Assembly (NCBI GenBank): GCA_041664345.1
Contig: JBAYKX010000006.1
Span: 93,451-157,450, forward strand
From: GWE2-40-63 sp041664345
Lineage (GTDB): Bacteria > Bacteroidota > Bacteroidia > Bacteroidales > SZUA-534
Direction of reading: 5' to 3'
DNA length: 64,000 nt
In this document: piece by piece, positions 17,050 through 24,328 of the stretch
Numbering within the stretch: the first letter of the stretch is position 1
Layout: every line of letters starts with the position of its first letter
Notes under the pieces: model-generated
Told to the model about the DNA's origin: nothing
What the model saw: the letters and a program-made list of their open reading frames with translations, nothing else
Database searches by the model: none
Position numbers and translations under genes: made by a program

Positions 17050-18228
17050 CTATTCCCCTTTTACAAACATATCAATTTGTTCATTTATATATTCAGGTTT
17101 TTCAATTACAGGCGAGTGTCCGCAGTTTTTAATCAAAACAGTCCGACAATTCGGAATATTTTTATTTATTCTTTTTGCTACCTTTTGATAAGGGTAATAC
17201 AAATTATTATGGTCGCCGACAAATAAAATAACCGGGCGTGTGATTGAATTTAGCAATTTGTTACTGATGCGATAGTTGTCAAATGGTACTATCGGATTTG
17301 AGTTTTCAAATGCAAGCAGAATAATGTCAGAATAGGATTTTTCTATTACGAAATCCTTCGCCACGCATAACTGTAAAAAATTCATGGCTTTTTCCCTCGA
17401 AGGAGAAATCATCATAGAAAAATAGTTAAGGCTATAATTTAAGTTAGGTTCACATAAGCCGGGATAGGGTGCAATGAGAAAACACTTGTCCACAATTTTG
17501 GGATACGATATGGTAAAAAGCAACGATTGGTATCCGCCATAAGAATGGCCTACAAAAGTAGCATGTGAAATTTTCAAACTATCACAAATATCTTTGAGCC
17601 AAAGCGTCCAATCATTGCTTTTTTCCATTGGAACCTTCATTTCGCTGCGGTTTGCATCTCCAAGAATATCAATTGCATAAATTTTGTAATTTTTATGCAG
17701 TTCTTTAATGGTTTTATACCATATCAACGATGAGCCCGAAAAACCATGAAGCAGCACAATTACAGGCATGGTATCATTTCCTGCCGATATTACATGGGTT
17801 TTTCCGTATTTGGTTGCGATAAACTGACTTTTAAATTCAAAATCCCAGTTATTTAAAGTGGAATCATATAGTTTTAAAAATCCCCGTTTCGCTAAATAAT
17901 TATTAAAAACTTGTTCCACTTCAGTAAGTTGAGAATCATAGTTGTCCCATGCATTAAACTCATCAGCATCTGCAGTTGCCAAAATTGGAGTTCCTTCACT
18001 ATAAATGGTTCCGGTTACGATACCTGTGCCGGGAAGTTCGGTAGGTACATCGGTAAAACTACCAATATCACCGGCGCTATCCGCTGCGCCAATATTATCT
18101 AGGTTATCAGCTACAGTAAATATAGCGAAACTGGAGGTTGTACCTAGTGTAGGTACCTGTCCAAATTGCAAATAGGGCAATAGCAACAGAATAATTGATG
18201 CAAATACCAATTGTAATTGTTTTCTCAT
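17050..18228 (-). CDS. Chimeric secreted protein: DUF3494 N-terminus fused to alpha/beta hydrolase
   Basis: This 392-residue protein looks like two genes joined. Residues 1-24 are a signal peptide. Residues 26-92 (PTLGTTSSFAIFTVADNL, GAADSAGDIGS, GTGIVTGTIY, ATADADEF) resemble only the first third of a DUF3494 ice-binding/adhesin domain, which normally exceeds 180 residues. From about residue 100 it is an alpha/beta hydrolase: oxyanion strand VIVLLHGFSGSS, nucleophile Ser in GHSYGGYQS, Asp in GDHNNLYYP and His in CGHSPVIEKP. The triad is complete, so the hydrolase part could work. The fusion would export a hydrolase that is normally cytoplasmic or lipoprotein-like. Esterase or lipase action is inferred only. 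Confidence 0.75.
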   Translation of the reverse strand: MRKQLQLVFASIILLLLPYLQFGQVPTLGTTSSFAIFTVADNLDNIGAADSAGDIGSFTDVPTELPGTGIVTGTIYSEGTPILATADADEFNAWDNYDSQLTEVEQVFNNYLAKRGFLKLYDSTLNNWDFEFKSQFIATKYGKTHVISAGNDTMPVIVLLHGFSGSSLIWYKTIKELHKNYKIYAIDILGDANRSEMKVPMEKSNDWTLWLKDICDSLKISHATFVGHSYGGYQSLLFTISYPKIVDKCFLIAPYPGLCEPNLNYSLNYFSMMISPSREKAMNFLQLCVAKDFVIEKSYSDIILLAFENSNPIVPFDNYRISNKLLNSITRPVILFVGDHNNLYYPYQKVAKRINKNIPNCRTVLIKNCGHSPVIEKPEYINEQIDMFVKGE

Positions 18229-18387
18229 TGTATTTTGACTTCCCTTATAATCAAACGTTAGTAAAGGTGAGGATATTTATCACGAATTGTGTTGCATAAC
18301 TTTTGCAAATAGTTGTATTATTCTAGTGATTGATGCCTAAGTTGAGAGGGTTAAGAATATACAACAACCTTAATCATTAGCAAAAAA

Positions 18388-18549
18388 ATGCTAATTATAA
18401 ACTCTAAAATAGAATTCCCATTCACCAGATTTTATGGATTTACCATTTCATCTATGGCGAAAATAAATAAAGACAGAATCTACTATGTAGTTGGATTTGG
18501 GCAAATGTATGGATTGTTGAGAAAACGGAAAACGATTCATACTAATTAA
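18388..18549 (+). CDS. Possible 53-residue small protein
   Basis: A short open frame (MLIINSKIEFPFTRFYGFTI... to RKRKTIHTN) stands in the 404-base gap before the DUF1593 gene. It is basic at its C-terminus and has one hydrophobic stretch. No relative was recognised and there is no obvious promoter, so it may be chance. The rest of the gap, apart from the promoter box at 18593, shows nothing. Confidence 0.2.
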   Translation: MLIINSKIEFPFTRFYGFTISSMAKINKDRIYYVVGFGQMYGLLRKRKTIHTN

Positions 18550-18592
18550 TAGCTATGTTGAGTATGCCCACCAAAACTTAAACTTAAAATGA

Positions 18593-18600
18593 TAAATTTG
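18593..18600 (+). promoter_or_regulatory. -7 box of the DUF1593 gene
   Basis: TAAATTTG matches TAnnTTTG exactly and stands 32 bases before the start codon at 18633. No good TTTG lies at the -33 distance. Confidence 0.4.
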
Positions 18601-18632
18601 TAACACTCTTTTACTGATTAATACCTTACATT

Positions 18633-20057
18633 ATGAGAACCTTTTTCCTTGCAATGGTATTTTCTTTGACCTTTAGTTCCCTAATTGGACAAAAGATTCA
18701 AAACAACCGGGTAATAATACTAACAGATATTGAGGCTGACCCGGATGATACTCAATCCTTGGTTCGATTGCTTCTCTATTCCAACGAAATTGACATAAAA
18801 GGTATTATTGCAACCACTTCGTGTTGGCATAAAACCATGATCAACCCCGAATCCATAAAAAAAGTAATGCAAGCTTACGGCAAAGTACAGCCGAACCTTG
18901 TAAAACATGATGTGGCTTTTCCAAAAGTCGAAACATTATATCAATTAGTTAAGCAAGGTTTACCAGAATATGGAATGTTAGGTGTTGGCCAAACTAAAGA
19001 TTCCGAGGGTTCCGACTGGATAATAAAGGAACTTGAAAGCAAAGATGAGCGTTCCTTATGGATTTCGGTTTGGGGAGGGTCAAATACCTTAGCGCAAGCA
19101 CTCTATAAAATTAAAAATACAAAAATTGAAAAGGAGGCAAAAATACTTATAGCTAAACTTAGGGTTTATGCTATTTCGGACCAAGATGATAGCGGAATCT
19201 GGATTAGAAACAATTTTCCTGACTTGTTTTATATTGTTTCTCCGGGAGATGACTATGGCAGTGCAACATGGAGTGGTATTCATAGTTTTGTAAAAGGCAT
19301 AAACAATGACAAAATCAGTAATTCGTGGCTTGCTCAAAATATTCAACAAGCTCATGGCCCACTTGGTGCAGCTTATCCTGATGTAGCGTGGGCCATGGAA
19401 GGAGACACGCCATCGTTTCTGTCTTTACTATTGAATGGACTAAATAATGCCGAACATCCTGAATGGGGTGGTTGGGGTGGCCGGTATGAACTTTATAAGC
19501 CCGACTTTTCGACCCAAAAACAAGGAGGTTCGGGAGTGCCATTTGAACCCGAAACTAGAAAAATATGGACAAATGCTGTAGATACTTATATGCCTTATAT
19601 TCATAACGACTATGGAAGAACAGTAAAAATGGATACCGTTACTTTCAAGGATAATAAAGTTACGTTATGGCGTTGGCGCGATGATTTTCAAAACAATTTT
19701 GCTGCCCGTATGGACTGGTGTACAAAAACGTACGAGGAAGCAAATCATGAACCGCAAATTACTTTAAGTAACCCTGAACAAATAACTGTAAAATCAGGGC
19801 AAGGCTTCGGATTAGATGCCTTTGATACCACCGACCCCGATGGAGATAGTTTCAGTTTCCTCTGGTTTAACTATGCTGAGGCTGGAACCTATAATAAAAT
19901 AATAAAAATTGAAGGAGCTGAAAATGCTCATGGAGCCTACGTGATTGCTCCAAAGGTTGATAAAGAGGAAACAACTCATTTTATTTTGAAAGTTACCGAT
20001 AGAGGAGAACCACAATTATGCAGTTATAAAAGAGTAATAGTGACCATTAAACCATAA
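18633..20057 (+). CDS. Secreted DUF1593 nucleoside-hydrolase-like protein
   Basis: A 474-residue exported protein with a signal peptide at residues 1-19 (ending LIGQ). The N-terminal domain has the nucleoside-hydrolase metal motif in RVIILTDIEADPDDTQSLVRLL (D-x-x-x-D-x-D-D), the DUF1593 signature. The C-terminal domain (about 375-474) is the cellulose-binding-like/Ig-type fold that accompanies DUF1593, with FGLDAFDTTDPDGDSFSFLWFNY. Members are usually near plant-polysaccharide genes and may cleave a glycoside or nucleoside; the real substrate is not established. It is a single gene with its own -7 box. Confidence 0.88.
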   Translation: MRTFFLAMVFSLTFSSLIGQKIQNNRVIILTDIEADPDDTQSLVRLLLYSNEIDIKGIIATTSCWHKTMINPESIKKVMQAYGKVQPNLVKHDVAFPKVETLYQLVKQGLPEYGMLGVGQTKDSEGSDWIIKELESKDERSLWISVWGGSNTLAQALYKIKNTKIEKEAKILIAKLRVYAISDQDDSGIWIRNNFPDLFYIVSPGDDYGSATWSGIHSFVKGINNDKISNSWLAQNIQQAHGPLGAAYPDVAWAMEGDTPSFLSLLLNGLNNAEHPEWGGWGGRYELYKPDFSTQKQGGSGVPFEPETRKIWTNAVDTYMPYIHNDYGRTVKMDTVTFKDNKVTLWRWRDDFQNNFAARMDWCTKTYEEANHEPQITLSNPEQITVKSGQGFGLDAFDTTDPDGDSFSFLWFNYAEAGTYNKIIKIEGAENAHGAYVIAPKVDKEETTHFILKVTDRGEPQLCSYKRVIVTIKP

Positions 20058-20132
20058 CAAACTATAGGGTAATCAATACACGGTGGGTTTATAGGTATAG
20101 TTGGCGGTCAGGCTGATAAAAAGATTTGAAAA

Positions 20133-20705
20133 GTGATGCAACAAACAATTGAAAAGATAATGCAATTTGGACTTGATCAAGAGCAGGCATTGCAAATTAG
20201 TTCACTGTTTAAAACCGAAGTCATTCTAAAAAAAAATGACTTCTGGTTAAAAGAAAACACGGTATGTGAACATTTAGGATTTATTACCGAAGGTATGTGT
20301 CGTTATTTTTACGTAAATGATAATGGTGATGAAGTTACCCGATGGGTTTCTATCGAAAACGAATTTACAACCTCATTGGGCAGTTTTATCAGGAAAATAA
20401 GAACCAAGGAGAACATTCAAGCTATCAGCCCTGCCAAAATTCAAGTTGCCCAAAAGGACGATTGGGATGTTTTTTGTAAAGACCACGAGTTTGCCAGAAT
20501 TTTTTGGTCGAAAGCTATTGAAGAATATTTGATTGGTATGGAAGAAAGAGTTTATTCGCTAATTGCATTAAATGCAAAACATAGATATGAAAATTTAAGA
20601 AATAACTACCCCAAGTTAGTGATGAACGTACCGGATAAATACCTTGCATCAATATTAGGCATAAAACCCAGACATTTAAGCCGATTGCGAGCCGAAAAAA
20701 AATAG
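20133..20705 (+). CDS. Crp/Fnr-family transcriptional regulator
   Basis: A 190-residue regulator with a cyclic-nucleotide-binding beta-roll (residues about 25-115: LGFITEGMCRYFYVNDNGDEVTRWV). A dimer helix follows, then a short C-terminal helix-turn-helix (VPDKYLASILGIKPRHLSRLRAEKK). This is the common Bacteroidota subtype of about 190 residues. The beta-roll lacks the RxS phosphate motif of E. coli Crp, so cAMP binding is doubtful. The following barrel protein is 68 bases downstream and may be its target or operon partner. Confidence 0.87.
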   Translation: MMQQTIEKIMQFGLDQEQALQISSLFKTEVILKKNDFWLKENTVCEHLGFITEGMCRYFYVNDNGDEVTRWVSIENEFTTSLGSFIRKIRTKENIQAISPAKIQVAQKDDWDVFCKDHEFARIFWSKAIEEYLIGMEERVYSLIALNAKHRYENLRNNYPKLVMNVPDKYLASILGIKPRHLSRLRAEKK

Positions 20706-20773
20706 ACAATTGTCTTCTTTCCTTATCTTGAGCATTCACAATATTTGCCAATATTTTAAAAGCGAAAATAATT

Positions 20774-21394
20774 ATGAGAGCTAAAAAAACTGCACTGTTA
20801 ATTCTTACATCAATAGTTCTTTCTCTTGCACCGGAATCATTAATTGCCCAGTCTGATTCTACCGGTACATTCTGGAAACCCACTCCTCGAAATTATGAAG
20901 TGAAACAAGCATTTGAAATCGAATCTCTATTCCCAATGTTTTTTTTTGGTGGATATCATATTGGTATTGGGTATCGGTATAACAAATTCAGGTTCAGGGT
21001 AAGTGTCATAAATGGCGGTACTTATAATGCCGATGTTCAGGCTGTTGGAGATATTGATGAGGGTTATAAACGTTATTACACTACATCACCCGGTGTTTTT
21101 CTGGGTTACAATGTTTGGAAAAATTTAGAAGTTTATGGCTATTATGAAAGACATACATTTGAAGTCGAACAAATGTCGACAGGCTATAAACAAGACATTC
21201 CTTCTAACGATTTTGGCATAGGAATTAGTTACCAATTATTTATTGGTCGAACTTTCTACATTCAGCCCGGAATTCACAGCTATTTCAGGACAGACCAGAC
21301 AATAACATTTCCAAATAGTGGAATTTACTCCATCCCCACGTTTGAGTTATCCCCGATTGTTAGAATAGGTGCAAGACTTTGGAAAAAGTATTAA
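20774..21394 (+). CDS. Uncharacterised outer-membrane beta-barrel-like protein
   Basis: A 206-residue protein with a signal peptide cut near LIAQSDST. The mature part has repeated amphipathic strands rich in Tyr, Phe and Gly (FGGYHIGIGYRYNKFRFRVSVIN, VYGYYERHTFEVEQ, ISYQLFIGRTFYIQPGIHSYF). It ends SPIVRIGARLWKKY with an aromatic last residue. This suggests a small 8-10 strand outer-membrane barrel. No family name can be given. It follows the Crp-type regulator on the same strand. Confidence 0.6.
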   Translation: MRAKKTALLILTSIVLSLAPESLIAQSDSTGTFWKPTPRNYEVKQAFEIESLFPMFFFGGYHIGIGYRYNKFRFRVSVINGGTYNADVQAVGDIDEGYKRYYTTSPGVFLGYNVWKNLEVYGYYERHTFEVEQMSTGYKQDIPSNDFGIGISYQLFIGRTFYIQPGIHSYFRTDQTITFPNSGIYSIPTFELSPIVRIGARLWKKY

Positions 21395-21402
21395 CCGTAA
21401 GA

Positions 21403-21575
21403 AACTGTTTAAATTTTATATTGAACCCACTTCGGGGTTCTAATTATGTTGTCTTGTTTTCCTCCGGTTTACACCGGAGGTTATTCATATTCAAGTCTTT
21501 CAGACTTGGGTGTGCTGAAAACCCTCGTATGGGTTGAACTCTAATGTATATTGAATAAAATAAATTTAAACAGTT
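21403..21575. repeat. Four-hairpin MITE-like element with terminal inverted repeats
   Basis: The ends AACTGTTTAAATTTTAT (21403-21419) and ATAAATTTAAACAGTT (to 21575) are inverted repeats. Inside are four hairpins: GAACCC/GGGTTC (21423-21440), CCTCCGGT/ACCGGAGG (21461-21480), CAAGTCT/AGACTTG (21492-21508) and AACCC/GGGTT (21520-21535). It carries no gene, so it is a non-autonomous element. The rest of 21576-21821 shows nothing clear. Confidence 0.7.
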
Positions 21576-21821
21576 GCAAATAATTAATTTCAAAAAAAGA
21601 AGTCAGAACCGATAACACGGTTTTGCTTAAGCCGGAGTGACTTGCATACTTGGGCCTTTGTGTATCTACTTTAGTTTATTGCTGGCAGACAGTTTTGTGC
21701 TCATAAACCCCTCCGAATGAAAAGTCCGAAAACGAAAATAAAATTAATTAATCGTCCAAACATATCCTGATAAATCAATGGTTTGTTACTATAAAAGGCA
21801 TAAACTTTACAACTATCGAGT

Positions 21822-22475
21822 TCAGTCCCAGGTGCGGATTTCCCAATTGTGATGCTGGGCTATCTTTATAAGGTACTTATCGGGATTCACACAAACTGGA
21901 TAACCAACCGAATGCAGCACCGATAAATCGTCCATGGAATCGCCATAATAGTAGGAATTTTCAAGGAATGACTTATTTGCATCAAGAAGCTGAATCATTC
22001 GGTTTAGCTTTACGTTGCGGTAGCAAAACTTACCTTTGGCGAATCCGGTATAGTGCTGATTCACCGCTTCCAATTCCGTGCAAATTACCGTGGGTATTTC
22101 CAAGTATTTGGCTATAGGGTTACAAATTGGAGCTATTGCCGATGAAAGTACCACCAAATGAGCTCCTTGTGCTTGATGCCTTTTAATCTCAGCCATTATT
22201 TGGGGCCGAATAGCAGGAATAAGATATTTTTCAACAATTTCAGGGCATAAGTTTTCCATTTCGCTCACCGGATAATTAGCTAACCAGGAGGCAAACTTTT
22301 CTAATATTCGTGCCGAATCAATTAGTTTTAATCGGTACAAAACGGAAAGGAAATACGCCGATATCAATTTCCGGTTACTCAAGAGGCCCTTTTTATGGGC
22401 CATGCGTAAAAGCACTTCACCACTGTTTATTTTTAAAATAGTGTGGTCGATATCGAAAAAGGCGAAATAGCTCAT
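21822..22475 (-). CDS. HAD-IB family phosphatase (SerB-like subfamily)
   Basis: A 217-residue haloacid-dehalogenase hydrolase. Motif I is FFDIDHTILKINSG (nucleophile and acid Asp pair), motif II is VVLSSAIAPI, and motif III/IV is YYYGDSMDDLSVL. The cap region is helical (MAHKGLLSNRKLISAYFLSVLYRL) as in HAD-IB proteins. It would remove phosphate from a small molecule or a lipid head group. It is the third gene of a minus-strand operon after PlsC-like and lipid-kinase genes (10 bases from the kinase). A role in phospholipid metabolism, for example dephosphorylating a lipid phosphate, is therefore inferred. Confidence 0.85.
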   Translation of the reverse strand: MSYFAFFDIDHTILKINSGEVLLRMAHKKGLLSNRKLISAYFLSVLYRLKLIDSARILEKFASWLANYPVSEMENLCPEIVEKYLIPAIRPQIMAEIKRHQAQGAHLVVLSSAIAPICNPIAKYLEIPTVICTELEAVNQHYTGFAKGKFCYRNVKLNRMIQLLDANKSFLENSYYYGDSMDDLSVLHSVGYPVCVNPDKYLIKIAQHHNWEIRTWD

Positions 22476-22485
22476 TCCGTATTTT

Positions 22486-23418
22486 TTAATTTATCCTGAA
22501 AAAGTGATTCCCATTGGGATTGTAAATAACTTGGAGCGCATTGGGTATAATACTTATATCGAAATGCTTAGCAAAATGCAGTTCCCCATCAAGGTGAAAG
22601 GGCACTTCCCGGTTAAATTCAATTTCTAATTTTGGGGTTTGATAATAGTTAACTTTTTTATTCTGTAGATGGGTTCCTTTGGGTACTTTTGTTAAAATAC
22701 TTAACCGTTCCATAAGGGAAAGTTTTTCTATGGCACAAACATCGAGTAAACCGTCGTTTGCAATGGCTTTGGGAGTAAGGAAAAAATCACCGGCAAATCG
22801 TCGTCCATTTGAAATGGTGTTAATAAAGCAATCAGTTTCATGTTTGGCTCCTTCGGTTAAAACGGTCATTCTTTTTTCCCGATAAAAAAGCAATGTTTTA
22901 ATAATTTGAAAGAGGTATTTGTTTTTTCCACCCTTTTTCACTTCACCCGGTTCGGTATAGTTTTCAGCAGCTACCTGGGCATCGAATCCCAATCCCATAC
23001 CATTCAGAAAAGGCAATCCGTTGCAGAGACCCACATCAATTAAGCTTGTTTTTTTTTCGAAAAACACCTCCCAGTGCTCGTCGTTAAAACGATTGGGGAA
23101 GCCCAGAATCTGTATAAAATCGTTACCCGTACCGGCAGGGATAATCCCTAAGGTAAGATCTTTTTTGTGCAAAACACTGGTGGCAATCTCGTTAAAGGTT
23201 CCGTCGCCACCTACTGCAATAATATATTTTGAGCCCATGTCGGCATAATGCATTGCCAGTTGTGAAGCATGGCCCTTCTTTTCGGTATAAACTATTGCCG
23301 CATTAATAGCATGTTTATTTATCATTTCCTCAATTTTAGGTGCCAACGATTTTGCGTATTCATTGCCCGCTATAGGGTTAATTATAAATACCCATTCGGG
23401 GTGTTGCATTGTATCCAT
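22486..23418 (-). CDS. Diacylglycerol/lipid kinase family protein (YegS-like)
   Basis: A 310-residue lipid kinase with the DAGK catalytic fold. It has FIINPIAGN at the start, the nucleotide loop AVGGDGTFNEIATSVL, and IIPAGTGNDFIQILGFPN. The C-terminal beta-sandwich contains NGMGLGFDAQVAAEN, GRRFAGDFFLTPKAIANDGLLDVC and FHLDGEL. It transfers phosphate from ATP to diacylglycerol or a similar lipid at the membrane face. It is 31 bases downstream of the acyltransferase gene and 10 bases upstream of the HAD phosphatase, suggesting one phospholipid-salvage or remodelling operon. Confidence 0.9.
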   Translation of the reverse strand: MDTMQHPEWVFIINPIAGNEYAKSLAPKIEEMINKHAINAAIVYTEKKGHASQLAMHYADMGSKYIIAVGGDGTFNEIATSVLHKKDLTLGIIPAGTGNDFIQILGFPNRFNDEHWEVFFEKKTSLIDVGLCNGLPFLNGMGLGFDAQVAAENYTEPGEVKKGGKNKYLFQIIKTLLFYREKRMTVLTEGAKHETDCFINTISNGRRFAGDFFLTPKAIANDGLLDVCAIEKLSLMERLSILTKVPKGTHLQNKKVNYYQTPKLEIEFNREVPFHLDGELHFAKHFDISIIPNALQVIYNPNGNHFFRIN

Positions 23419-23449
23419 ACTTTGTTAGTTACTTATTCTATTAATTTTA

Positions 23450-24163
23450 TTAGTCTATAATTTTAGATTCAATAATTGCTTTTATTTCGTCAATAATTTC
23501 TTGGTCGGTTTTTGCCTTCATCGCAATTGATTTAATGGGTTTATGAATTACAACACCCAGCTTTGCGCTGAAGTTAATATACGCCCTGTTTTTGGGTTTT
23601 AGGGAATAGAATCCTTTGAGTGTTACAGGAAGCACATCAGCATCGGAGGCTCTCAAAATATAAACAAACCCTCTATAAAAATTATTCATGTTTCCGGTAA
23701 GTGTCCGCGTACCTTCCGGGAATATAGCAATGGTGTTCTTTTCTGATTTTAGGATGATTTCATCCAGCATCTGTTTCGTATTCTTAAACGTTGTTTGCTT
23801 CAAGGGTATGTAGTTCGTCATTTTCAGAATTTGCCGAAACACGGGAACTTTCATCAGGCGTTCATGACCAAACCAGGCCACATCGGGGTAGAAAGACATA
23901 ATAGCCATAATGTCGAATAAGCTGGCATGATTAGCAAGGATTATGTATCGCTTATTTTTGGAAAAGTTTTCACTGCCAGAAATTCTCAATTTTCGGCCTA
24001 AAATCCAGAATACCGATTTAGCCCAAAAACGCACCAGTGGCTTTATAATTTTTTGAACCTTGAGGTAGGCAAAAGGTAAAATTACAATTACAGTTGCGGC
24101 TGTTTGAGCATAAAGCACCGCAAATGCCAGATACGAAATGTAACTATAAAACCGGTGTCGCAT
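23450..24163 (-). CDS. plsC: 1-acyl-sn-glycerol-3-phosphate acyltransferase (PlsC-like)
   Basis: A 237-residue membrane acyltransferase that would make phosphatidic acid from lysophosphatidic acid. It has an N-terminal membrane helix (FAVLYAQTAATVIVILPFAYL), the catalytic NHASLFDIMA (NHx4D), and the glycerophosphate-binding FPEGTRT. It is the first gene of the three-gene lipid operon. The start follows a 160-base gap from the divergent GH5 gene. The gene symbol reflects the family; paralogues are common in Bacteroidota. Confidence 0.88.
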   Translation of the reverse strand: MRHRFYSYISYLAFAVLYAQTAATVIVILPFAYLKVQKIIKPLVRFWAKSVFWILGRKLRISGSENFSKNKRYIILANHASLFDIMAIMSFYPDVAWFGHERLMKVPVFRQILKMTNYIPLKQTTFKNTKQMLDEIILKSEKNTIAIFPEGTRTLTGNMNNFYRGFVYILRASDADVLPVTLKGFYSLKPKNRAYINFSAKLGVVIHKPIKSIAMKAKTDQEIIDEIKAIIESKIID

Positions 24164-24328
24164 AGTAAAAAATTAGTTGCAATATACATTTTTTTGTAAC
24201 TATTCACCTTCCCAAAAATTAGGATAAAAAATGTTCAATGCCAAACAAACAACTATCAATGCTCAAGTAATGGAAAAATATGACTTAACTTTAAGGGTTG
24301 ATTTGGTTAACACTCAAAAATTAATTCT

